From Pisolithus tinctorius (Eukaryota > Basidiomycota > Agaricomycetes > Boletales > Pisolithaceae), in assembly GCA_024663395.1 (NCBI GenBank), contig JANFAH010000001.1, positions 5,208,001 to 5,272,000 on the forward strand: a stretch of DNA of 64,000 nucleotides, given 5' to 3'. Of this stretch, positions 28,548-38,029 are shown in pieces; the first letter of the stretch is position 1; every line of letters starts with the position of its first letter. A program made the translations under genes and the position numbers. The notes beneath the pieces are model-generated. The model did no database searches and was not told the origin of the DNA. It saw nothing but the letters and a program-made list of their open reading frames with translations.

Positions 28548-31234
28548 TTGACTATACTTTGGTGGCTATGGCAGTGCTTGCCGCACTTGCAGCACGGACA
28601 GCCCTCGCACCACGGGCACGTGGGCAAAGTGTACTCGCGGCCGTCATTCGGATCACAGAGAGTGATCCGCTGTCTGCCGTCGGGATAATCATTTGTTACC
28701 GCACTCATGAGGCAAATGAATGGACGTCCGAGGAGCATGTCGAAGTTGGCATGTTCAATTACTTGAACCTGTAGCATGACTGGCCCAGCGCCGAAGTTGA
28801 GTTTCAGGTTCTCTAGTATGCCTACAGTAGTGTCTTTAGACATGTTAGCAGACATCATAGTCATGAGATGATCGCAGCGCAATGGAAGCCCGATCTTTTC
28901 CCAAACGCACCTGGGCATGGCGACAATTTCCAAACCGGAATCTAGTACGCAGTTGATTGTGACGTTGGTCCCGGGGACCTTGGCTTCGATGCAGCGGAGC
29001 GGCAGAGTGTGGTGAGCTACGATGGAGCCGTCGTCACTGTGGATAACGCGGTCTCCGTATTCGCACGCGGTTCTTTGAGGATTGCAGCCGGTCAATTCAT
29101 TCACTTGTACTCCTTCTTCATCATCGCTACGAACTACCTCAATCTCGTTTGTGGTGACACGTTTCGCCATGGTGATGTCTCTGAACTGTTTGCAAAACTC
29201 TGGGGCTACTGCAAATAATTCTTTGACTGGCATGGCAACACTGGTTTCGAGTACACGCTCCACGATACACTTGGGCGCGGCTTCGTCTTCGAGGGGGAAC
29301 GAGTAATGGTACTGGTTTTGATTGCGAGCTGCTGGGTATGGTGTCTGTGTCGGAACAATTGCTGTGGGAACAGGGTCCTTGTGCACGGGCGTTGGAGCCA
29401 GATTAGTCGGAGGAACATATGGTTTTGTAGCGGTAGATGTTGGTGCAGGTGTGGAGGGCTCGGATGCCTGGCGAGCAGCATGCGAACTTTGAACACCAGA
29501 GGAAATGATTTCCTCTTCAACAGTGGCTGCACGCGGGTCGACTCGTGGAGGGTTGGCAGGACGTGCCACGGGTTGAGCTGTGATTTCAACTCCATCGAAG
29601 CGGGCTTTCTTTCTGTGGGGAATGACTGCTCCCTTGTTACCTTTATCTGCTTGGTAGGTAGCCCAAGCTTGAGCGACATATGCTTGGAAGTCAGGGTCGG
29701 CTAAGTCTGCGACAGGTTCATCGGCGTCTTGGACGGTGTTTAAGAAGGCAGAAGGCTGGATTTCCAACTGCACGTCAATTTCGGGATGAGCAATGCAGAA
29801 GAGGTTAGTGGTGCCTTGCACGGCTGCGTTGTGCGGAGCGGCAGGAGTCGCAGCACACACGCTGGCCTGGTCTCTGTCAGCCATGACGCAGTCAACAGCC
29901 TCTCTCAGTGAGTTACATTCAGGGAAACATGGAATTCGGCTCCCATCTGCCAGATAGAGACAGTTGTCTGTACCTCTCGTGATCTTACCGGCACGGATAT
30001 AAACTTCAATGAGCGCGCACATCCTTGTCCAGTGGTTGGGGTCTGCACAGAAGCTGCAGCCGGGTCTGCGTTGCTGCGGTGGAGGCTGCGTCTGGAAGTT
30101 GTATTCCTGTTTAACGACAGTACCAGCAGGTGGCACTTGCGGCATGTAAGCCGACGAGGGAGGTGCAGCTGGCGAGGCTGCGGTACCCATTGTCGGTACC
30201 GCGCTACGAAGAGCGGATCCTGTCAGAAGGAACTTGGTGGCTTTGACGACTTCTGTGAGCAGGTATGGATCGTCAGGGTGGAGGTCAGTGCGGACTATAG
30301 AGAGTCGATGATGAATATGATCTGCGATGGCCCTTGGGAAGCCATTCAGGAACATGGAATCCTGTTCCGTCTCTGCAAGCTTTTTAGTTTTAATGAGCAG
30401 TGCAGAAATCTTAGCGAATTTCTGCTGGTATTCTCCGAGGTCATCCTGGTTCCACATAGGCTTGGACTGATATTCTTCGACAAGGTACTGCAAGTCTGCA
30501 CAGCAGTAGCGGTCGTCACCCTCACAGCCAGGGTACAAACCCTTAACAGCTACTATGAAGGCATCCCAGTCGTCAGCCATGGGAGTGGCTTCCAGAAGCG
30601 TTTGCCAGACCTCGGCTTCTTCGAGGTCAGCATAGCGGATTGCGGCTTTGATCTTGCCACGGTCATCAAGAGCAGCGAGAGTACCAAGGAAGTTGATGTC
30701 TTTGAGGTAGCGCGGAAGCTGTGCGGGAGAATCTCCACTAAATTTAGGTGAGTTTTGTGTTCCGCGGAGCGGCATCTGAAACTGAGGATTAGCCATTGGT
30801 GGGTTAACCTGTGGTGGCAGTGCCGGATTGGTAACGGGTGGAACGGGTATTGGTTGCGGGTGCGAAGCGGTTGGTATAGTGCGCAAGCGAGCAGGCGGAA
30901 GTGTTGGCGGGTTACTAATTGGCTGATGGGTGGTCTGCGACCGAGTGAGTGGTCGCGGCAGTGTGGCGGATGGAACTGAGAGTCTGGGTATAGATTCAGA
31001 GGCATCAAAGAGACGGGAAAAGGAGGGCGTCCGTGATGATGAATCAGATGATGTGACAGGTGTTAAAGGTGATGGCGGGGTTTCGGGCCTTCGGGGAGTC
31101 GAGTGGATAAAGCCACCAGGAAAATCAGGGGCAGTGAGATCTAGGTGATCCAACGCGACAGATATCTGATCTGCCGAGATATCAGGAGGAGTGATCGCGG
31201 GTAGTACCCACGGAATGTCAGTGGGTAATTGCAC
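28535..31234 (-). CDS. Gag-protease of gypsy copy 2
   Basis: The frame is uninterrupted for 899 codons from a GTG at 31234; the first ATG equivalent to copy 1 is near 30796. It has a zinc knuckle CSFCADPNHWTRMC and a protease site LDSGLEIVAMP, where copy 1 has DSGSEI. The catalytic DSG is kept, but the Ser after it is Leu, which may weaken activity. The Gag stop overlaps the Pol ATG, with the heptamer G GGT TTT at 28538..28544. Many Arg codons of copy 1 read Cys, His or Gln here, again from CpG transitions. Confidence 0.85.
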   Translation of the reverse strand: MQLPTDIPWVLPAITPPDISADQISVALDHLDLTAPDFPGGFIHSTPRRPETPPSPLTPVTSSDSSSRTPSFSRLFDASESIPRLSVPSATLPRPLTRSQTTHQPISNPPTLPPARLRTIPTASHPQPIPVPPVTNPALPPQVNPPMANPQFQMPLRGTQNSPKFSGDSPAQLPRYLKDINFLGTLAALDDRGKIKAAIRYADLEEAEVWQTLLEATPMADDWDAFIVAVKGLYPGCEGDDRYCCADLQYLVEEYQSKPMWNQDDLGEYQQKFAKISALLIKTKKLAETEQDSMFLNGFPRAIADHIHHRLSIVRTDLHPDDPYLLTEVVKATKFLLTGSALRSAVPTMGTAASPAAPPSSAYMPQVPPAGTVVKQEYNFQTQPPPQQRRPGCSFCADPNHWTRMCALIEVYIRAGKITRGTDNCLYLADGSRIPCFPECNSLREAVDCVMADRDQASVCAATPAAPHNAAVQGTTNLFCIAHPEIDVQLEIQPSAFLNTVQDADEPVADLADPDFQAYVAQAWATYQADKGNKGAVIPHRKKARFDGVEITAQPVARPANPPRVDPRAATVEEEIISSGVQSSHAARQASEPSTPAPTSTATKPYVPPTNLAPTPVHKDPVPTAIVPTQTPYPAARNQNQYHYSFPLEDEAAPKCIVERVLETSVAMPVKELFAVAPEFCKQFRDITMAKRVTTNEIEVVRSDDEEGVQVNELTGCNPQRTACEYGDRVIHSDDGSIVAHHTLPLRCIEAKVPGTNVTINCVLDSGLEIVAMPRCVWEKIGLPLRCDHLMTMMSANMSKDTTVGILENLKLNFGAGPVMLQVQVIEHANFDMLLGRPFICLMSAVTNDYPDGRQRITLCDPNDGREYTLPTCPWCEGCPCCKCGKHCHSHQSIVKWGF

Positions 31235-31553
31235 GTGATCCGGTGTTACAGGTGAAACAGGGCGGAAAATGTCGGAGTCTTCTGACAGGTTGAGATTGCG
31301 AAAGTGCAGGCGTAAATTTTCTAGTTCGGTGCATTCGGCGGTGCGCCTGAGCGACCTTCTGGAAGCGACAGCAGAATCCCTCGTGGTGGGCTCCAGTTGT
31401 AGGAAAAGTCCAAGTAGCTGTATAATACGAGCTAGATGGCTTAGATAACAACAATAATAAATGAAGGGAACAAATTGTTCGTCCCAAGGGATTCTGGACT
31501 GTCGGGACTAGAAGGAGAGACCCAGCACTTTGTAGCAGTAGTGTTTCGTGATG

Positions 31554-33418
31554 TTGTGAGTCAAAGTGTGGAAAGCTGGTATAAACCAAACAAATCCAAC
31601 ACCAAAGACAAATACAAGCGAGTGGTGGTTTACCTCCGCGGAACCTGGAGGGCAGAGAAACCTGATGTGGGGGGAGACTTCAAGTGGAGGTGCTCCTGGC
31701 GCAAGTCGTTGACGAGTTACGCAGGAGAAGATGAATGGACAATGATTGGGAAGGGGATGCTGAACAGAGTGAAGGTGTTCAGCTGAAAGTACTTGGGGGT
31801 AATGGACTTTTGATAAAATATGCTCCTGACGCAAGTCGATGACGAGTTACACAGGAGTGGATGGGTGACTAAGCAAACTTGCTGACTAAGTGTGAGGATA
31901 AAGCTTCAGATGAAATGATGGAGGCAGATAGACTCTTCCGAATGAGCCTCAACTACCAAGTATATGAATGATGACAGATAGACCCCTTCGTGGAGCCTCA
32001 ACTGTCGATGACGAGATAGGCACTGGACTGACTGCTGGATGACTTCTGAATTGCTTCCTGATTGATTGTCGGTAGCTAAGTACACGGGGGTTTATATACT
32101 GAGGGGGGAGCACTGCTTGTGACAAACAAGGCACAAACACTTGGTAAGTAATGAGTAAGGACTGAGTAATCATGATGAGTAAGCAAGAAATGATAAGTAA
32201 GCAAGCAAAGAAGATTGGTAAGTATTGGCAATGAACGAGTCAAGGATAGTCAAAATATCACAAAATGAGTCAAATAGAATCAGAAACTGAGTAAGCGCAC
32301 TGATATCACATTAGGGGGTGGCGATGCAAGTTAGATCTCGGCGGAGACATCTCTAGATCCAAAGATGGCATGACAGATGGACGGTGTTTCCAGACAGGGA
32401 AGTATTAATTCCAGAATTGAAGGGCATGAGTCAGGTGTCAAAGGGGGCTAGGGCATTGGGGGTCTGTGGGGCAATGAGAGCATACGCGATCGCGTCTCCC
32501 ACCCTTCCATCCTCTCAGCGAAGTTAACAAAAACTTCATGGACGGGGTTCTGATGGAGGAGGAGGAGAAGGGGGGACGTCTTCTGCTGGATCTTGCAGTA
32601 AGAAGGCAAGATGCATGTCATACTCGTCATGAATGCGATCAGGGAGGCTGGAGGACAGTAGATTATACTGCAGCTGTCGCAATGCAGGAAGAATGACGGA
32701 CGAGACTGGAATAAAGACGGTGCAGGGAGCAGGAAGGAACGATCCATATGCTTCATCAACTGGGGAGACTGAAATGACCACATAAGACCTTTCTAACCGA
32801 GTGACAGACCTGAGGCGACCAAAGAACGTCCTTCTGGAAGTCATACTGACAAGGAGAACATGCTGACCAAGCTGCATGGGACGAGATGGGGCTGACAATG
32901 ACGGGATGAACCAGGGGGCTTCAGGACAGAAGCTGGTGGGAATGCCTGGCAGATATACGTAGCCACTGTCTCTGGCAAATGAGACAAGCGAGATGACCGA
33001 CGAAGAGGTGGCCATGATTGATGGACTTAGCGAAACGAGCGTCTGATGGATGGAGTGCTGTAGAAACGTGCAGGGTGCGAGGATCCTCTCCAAATTTGGA
33101 AGGAAGAATCGTGGGGCTGAGCACTTTAAGCGAGCATGGGAACGGAGTCGATATCTTTGGAAATGGTGGAGATATGACGAAAACCGGAATGCCGTACATG
33201 GGCGCTAAAAACCTTTAATGCGCGCTTAACTCGCTTCCTCTTTTCTCTTTAGCACTGATGACTCGTTCTTGTGCGAAGGATGACTGTTCACGTCCAACAG
33301 TCTTTCTACACATGAGGCCTTTAGTCTTCATCTGCATGCTTGGGCATTGTGTGCAACTCGTCAACAAGTTAGGCAGAGTCAGCTGTAACCATGTCCACAA
33401 CACCTTTGGTGTGTGACA
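31554..33418. mobile_element. Unrecognised 1.87 kb insertion in the LTR of gypsy copy 2
   Basis: It starts TTGTGAGTCAAAG and ends TTGGTGTGTGACA. A clear target duplication is not visible; only ACG at the right and ATG at the left can be paired. The left third contains repeated motifs: GATGACGAGTTAC with variants at about 31709, 31841 and 32013, and CAGATAGAC...GAGCCTCAACT at about 31927 and 31977. It also has a TATATA box (TTTATATACTGAGG near 32090) and many GAGTAAG or AAGTAAG units. The right part carries a 159-codon minus-strand frame. It resembles no element type I can name; a non-autonomous or gene-carrying element is likely. Confidence 0.5.
32536..33015 (-). CDS. Unknown protein within the 31.5-33.4 kb insert
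   Basis: A 159-codon frame from the ATG at 33015 (MATSSSVISLVSFARDSG) shows balanced composition, a central LGQHVLLVSMTSRRTFFGRL segment and a proline/glutamate-rich end (EDVPPSPPPPSEPRP). The frame is open 26 codons further upstream. No family is recognised, and coding status rests only on length and composition. Confidence 0.35.
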   Translation of the reverse strand: MATSSSVISLVSFARDSGYVYLPGIPTSFCPEAPWFIPSLSAPSRPMQLGQHVLLVSMTSRRTFFGRLRSVTRLERSYVVISVSPVDEAYGSFLPAPCTVFIPVSSVILPALRQLQYNLLSSSLPDRIHDEYDMHLAFLLQDPAEDVPPSPPPPSEPRP

Positions 33419-33922
33419 ACGTGCGCGGTGTGGTCTGTGGAGTAGTACTGGTGATGCGAGCAGTGTGAGCAGTATACATAGTTCGTGTGTGGCAGAATGC
33501 AAGATGTGCAGTGTAGACAAAGTGGAAAGGAAAACTCGTGGTGACCTTCCGAGTGCCAAAAGGTATCATTCTGTACCTAAGTACAGGGCTTTTATAGTCC
33601 AGACAAACCCGGAACCTAAGTAAGACAGGGTACAGTAAGGGAAGGCCGTGCGACAGCACGTACTCAGAAGACAGGCCAAAACAGAGGCTGAGGGTATACT
33701 ACAAGCACTAAAAGAATAGAGACCGTGATAAAAAAAAGAGTCTGAGGAAAAACAACAACCGGAGCACAGTGGCCATGGGTATAGCATTGCGCGAGAAGGA
33801 GTGAGGGCATGGGAAGGTAGCGCATGAACAATGGCGAATGCGAGAGGGGAGCAGACGTAACAGTAGTCATGGAACGGTTAATGATAGGGGCTTACGCGTC
33901 CAGGGAATGCGGATTCCTCACA

Positions 33923-35039
33923 GCAGTCTCAGGTTGGAAGAAGCAGCAATCACATTGCGCATCGATTATTGCAATGTCGGTGTACATGCGCCAGAGCTGA
34001 AAAGATTGGTAATTGCACGACGCATGGAGCGCCTATTATCAGAGCAGTCAAGTTTTATCGCAGATGCTGCCATATACATCGATCTACAGCAAGATGCAGG
34101 AGGTGATTGGAATCCAATCAATGTGGAAGGCAGTGAACAGCGGGATGGCCGATGCATGTCTGACGGATATCTATCAGATGCTGAAGACCCAAACGATGGC
34201 TCTGACGAAATGCTCACGGCCAATACCACTGACCTTGGAGGGATAGCCACATTGCCGCTTCCATCGAACGTTGGAATGGCTGCTTTCCATTCCTGCAATT
34301 CAGGCCGTCTCCGTGATATGGAGCTGAGGCTCTGGATCGGTCAAGCGAATGATGTGCTAAACGGGCTTCAGCTTGCATTGGTGGACAAGGCTGTGGTCTT
34401 CCGGAATGTGGTGTGACATGCCAAAAGCTATAGTATGAAAACATGCGCATGGGACGCGATCCATACAATTAATAGAGCAGTTCGGAAGCAAGCTGCAATA
34501 TACAAGCAATGCCGAAAGGCAATGGTCGCCCTGGGTGTGAGTGCCAAGACCCTTACCCGTTACCAGCAATTGGAGACATCGGATCTCACCGTGAGCACAG
34601 CCGCCATAACTCAGAATGCACATGCGCACCAGGTCAGCCATTTGCCATGGTTTTGGTCCATTGATGTTCCGATGGATACGAAATCCATCACTTGGATGTT
34701 GGAATGTATGTGTTTCATCTATGTATGTATGGATCGATGTTGACTGTACACAAAGTTTACCGGACTCATTGGCTTCGAGCCAAAGCAGTGCGAGACCGTT
34801 GGTCGGAAGAGGAACAGTTGCTGACGGCTGAATTTCAATGGACAATCAATTACTTCAATTATCAAGCCGTCCAATGGCGCACCTGCTGCTTGGAATGCGA
34901 TGCACTTGGCGCCAGCTGTTATGCTGCGAGGCAGATAGCAGTGTATGAGAGGCTTTCAGAGCATGCTAAGTTGAAACAACAGAGCATGAGCTTGAAGTAT
35001 ATCCCAACTTCGATGGATATTGATGCTAGCAATGTGTAG
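33923..35039 (+). CDS. KDZ transposase, 3' part
   Basis: The frame continues from 13863 once the gypsy element and one copy of its GCGGT/GCAGT duplication are removed (GLRLEEAAITLR). Visible blocks are LKRLVIARRMERLLSEQ, RLRDMELRLWIGQANDVL, then after a short intron TCAWDAIHTINRAVRKQAA, and near the end HWLRAKAVRDRWSEEEQLL with CYAARQIAVYERLSEHA. These match the C-terminal helical region of KDZ proteins. The stop is at 35037..35039. Alone this part has no start and cannot make transposase. Confidence 0.85.
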
Positions 35040-35258
35040 CTATAGTCGGACGAGTGTCTATCATTCAATATAACCATTCAGGTCGAGTTCATCGATAGAA
35101 ATTAAATTGCAGTTGCGGAAGTCCATATTAGCCTTAAGCAATGTTCCATTTTCTTCGATCCGAGCATATCTTCCGAACAGTACTCACATAAAAGCGGTAT
35201 GGAATTGTCAGGCTATGACAATACAGAATGCGGGTATCATAACAGCAAACCTATCCCT

Positions 35259-37715
35259 CTACTGTGAGGGGGGGAACTCTGTATTGCTGAATACACCTTG
35301 GACATATCTACCCATCGCATCTACATCCTCGCTCTGGCATTCCCACTCCAACCCCACTGGGCGATCTGCCAGGTCGGCCCTTCCATGATATGAGTATACT
35401 GTGCCCTCAGCTGGCTGAAGTCCTCCGTTGGTCCGGCCAGCAATGTTCGACCTGGATTGGTACTCCTCGGGTGGAGGCTCGCAGCGAATATTTGGGATTG
35501 TTGAGGCTGCTGCTGTAACTCGCATTGCACCTGGTCGCAGTTCCCCATCTCCAGGGTGCCCTCGATCGAATTGACCCTCTTGCATCGCCATGGACTCACC
35601 GGCTGGGTCACCTTCCATTCTGCTGATCTCGGCATCGCCAGGACATCCCGAACCCACCATCGCATCGTTCCCATCATCACTGGGGGGAGGTGGTGTGACA
35701 AGTCCAGAAGTTGGATCGTCAGCAGGAGGTAGTCGACCCGCAGCCAACGCAACAACCTCCAACCGCAAAGCCTCGATGGCCCGAATCGCACTATCCAACC
35801 TTTGGTCCGAAGCTGTCTGACGTGACGACAACACTGCATATTCATCAGTGATCTGCCTCACCACAGTGTGTACCTTCTTCTCAGATGACTTCTGATGGGA
35901 CATCACCTCTGCAACATCATCGGCCATGGTTCGCATCCGTTCTTCAAACAGGCCAGGCGTAGTGGCTTGTCAATGACCATCGAAGACATTCAGCCTTGTT
36001 TTCACTTCCAGCATTTGCGCTGATATCGCGTCGCGGAATTGAAAGAGCTGGTTGAGCTTGTCGCGGACATCAACTTCGAATAGCGATGACGGTTGTCGCT
36101 GAGGCGTTGGAGCAGTTGGCAGGTTGGGGACTGATGGGATGGGAGCGGAATCGGTTGCCATATGTCCATTACATGTCAGATATTTCAAGCTTGTCATGAG
36201 TAGAGGAAGCACCACGTATGATTTGTTCCTCTGGAGGTTGCGATGGCAGATGGTCCAGGTGCCAGAGTCGTTGCGAGGCTATGCTGGTCGCTTACTGCAC
36301 GAGAAACGCGGGTGGGATTTGGAGCCGGCCTCGCTGGGAGATGGATCACTGCCATGGGCTTACCAGTTCAGTTCTGCGGGAATGGGTATGCATACTTACC
36401 AGGCCGTCCATGGGGAATCATTACAACTGGCCGGGACCGGCTTTCTGGAGGACATTTGCTTGTGTTGGAGGTGTGAGGTTTCTTTTCCGGGCGGGTCGTT
36501 GTGTAGTCCACATCGTCATCTTTGTTAGCATCTTCATCGTCAGGGTGCAGGCTGCTGCGAGACCTTTTCTTTGTTCATGTACAGGATGGATTCCGTCGTG
36601 AGGGAGTGGCGGGTGTTTTCTCTTTAGGCCGACGGGGAGTTGCAAACGTGCACCAGATCTTGTGTTTTTTGCATCGCCGACATACACCTTTTTGTTTCCG
36701 AATGCAGGGCACATTGGCGTCGGTACACTTGTCGCAACAATTGTTGCTGGGAAGTGCAGTCGGCCCAGATGGTTCTGTCGCTGGATGTACCCCATCGCCA
36801 GGTTGACTCCTGCCTCACCCTGTCGATTGAGGTGTTGGACAGCTAGATGTACCTGGCCTGTCCATGTCCACATCCTCCTCCTCATCATCTTCCTCATCCA
36901 ACTCATCAACCTCCTCCTGCTTGACTAACTTAGGTTTTGGCGTCCGAGACCGATGAGCAGGCTGGCGTGAGCCAGAAGCAGCTACTTGTCACATCGATGG
37001 CCGTCCCCAAGCAGGCTTGTAGCGAACGGTATCCCCTCCCATCTCTGCATCCTCATCCGCCAGTTCATCCTCCCCATCGTCATCTCCAATCATCGCCTTC
37101 ACTTCAGCATCCAATGCCTTTTCTTTGCCTTTACGACTCATGTCCTTCGGTAGTGTTTCCAACAACGGTTCTGCAGCAGGTGGGAAGGCAGATGTCTTGA
37201 AGCTGGTATGTTGCAAGTTGAAGCATCTTTCGACAGTCTGCAGCCACAGATGGTCATCGAAGGTGGCCTTGTCTGGGTGCGTGATAAGTCTCCAGTTCGG
37301 AAATGGGTGACCCTCGTTCTCCTGTCCAACCCTCTCATGCCATTTGCAGAACCTTTCGGCCACAATGACGGTGAGCGGGATCTCATGCATGATCCTCGCA
37401 ATTTTGCGCACGGAATCCTATATTCCTCAGAGGTGCGATGTGTGGGGTGATATTCGGACTTACCACTACTTCCACTACACTGCTCACAGCCTCCTTCCAA
37501 GCCACAAACCTCGGCTTGTCAGCCAAGTCCTTTGTTCCAAGGACTTTCCGATCGATGATTTCGATGATGGAGTTCACTGCGGCTGTGAGCTCATCGCGTT
37601 TGGTGTAGGTCTTCATTGCGTTGTTGAGACGTATGCGGGTAAGGTCGGAGTTGTTGGTGTGAGGTACTTTGCGGGAAATAATGCCAATGGAAGATGCGAC
37701 GTGTAACTTCTGCAC
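35259..37715 (-). CDS. Multi-exon protein with a Zn(II)2Cys6-type cluster, convergent with KDZ
   Basis: Coding-like exons run on the minus strand from near 37715 (RDELTAAVNSIIEIIDRKV, FVAWKEAVSSVVEVVV), through 37411..36989 (ERFCKWHERVGQENEGHPFP, FDDHLWLQTVERCFNLQ) and an acidic stretch (36900..36850), to the cysteine cluster at 36650..36736: C-x2-C-x6-C-x7-C-x2-C-x6-C, starting CDKCTDANVPC and ending CRRCKKHKIWC. Later exons have RDKLNQLFQFRDAISAQML (about 36070..35980) and a coiled-coil-like segment with a Pro/Asp-rich tail (35936..35259). The gene ends about 220 bp from the KDZ stop and may be part of the same mobile unit. Exon borders were not fully resolved. Function is unknown; the cluster suggests DNA binding. 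Confidence 0.6.
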
Positions 37716-38029
37716 ATTTACTTTGTGTTTGTTGTTACCTGAAACCTTCCCACGGAGTATCTATGTCAACATGTAATACTCCATTTGCTACAAAGTGGAA
37801 AGGATAGATTGCAGTACAATCCTATTACCACATACTTAATAGTAATTGCAATAGATTGGTGAAAACATCAGGACATACAGACTGGTCTCAAAGTTGCGGA
37901 ATACATTCATCATGCCGGCCATCCTGTGCACGGGATGTGACCTCCGATGGAACGCATGGAATACCACCTATCATCACTCAGAACCATAAGACTATCTTCT
38001 GCATCAATGCGACCTATTGTACGGCCTGA
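37716..38029. other. Spacer between the Zn2Cys6 gene and the satellite
   Basis: I see no coding signal here. Short degenerate matches to the satellite appear toward the right side. Confidence 0.5.

Larger units (their letters stand above)
13865..33922 (-). mobile_element. Ty3/gypsy LTR retrotransposon, outer family copy 2, with three nested insertions
   Basis: Its LTRs are at 13865..15049 and 31398..33922. The target duplication is GCGGT (13860..13864) and GCAGT (33923..33927), differing by one CpG transition. Removing the element rejoins the KDZ frame. Inside, from the right, are a Gag-protease frame (28535..31234), Pol (26430..28547), a chromovirus inserted in Pol, integrase (17352..18850), and an antisense Zn2Cys6 gene (15361..16471) before the 3' LTR. 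A solo LTR sits in the left LTR and an unknown 1.9 kb insert sits in the right LTR. Without its insertions the element would be about 10 kb. Pol carries a premature TGA, so this copy is dead. Confidence 0.9.
31398..33922 (-). repeat. 5' LTR of gypsy copy 2, split by an unknown insert
   Basis: LTR sequence is present at 31398..31553 and 33419..33922; joined, it matches the copy 1 LTR. The break falls in the segment that reads TTTCGTGACGTGCGCGG in the uninterrupted LTR near 14014. Confidence 0.85.

Noticed and set aside
31549..33421. 5-bp target duplication around the unknown insert
   Set aside because: The flanks CGTGA and ACGTG do not match; only a doubtful 3-bp ACG/ATG pair can be proposed.
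11343..35039. A TET/JBP DNA-modification gene linked to KDZ
   Set aside because: Such genes are known to travel with KDZ elements in basidiomycetes. I looked for an HxD...H dioxygenase pattern in the neighbouring genes and saw none.
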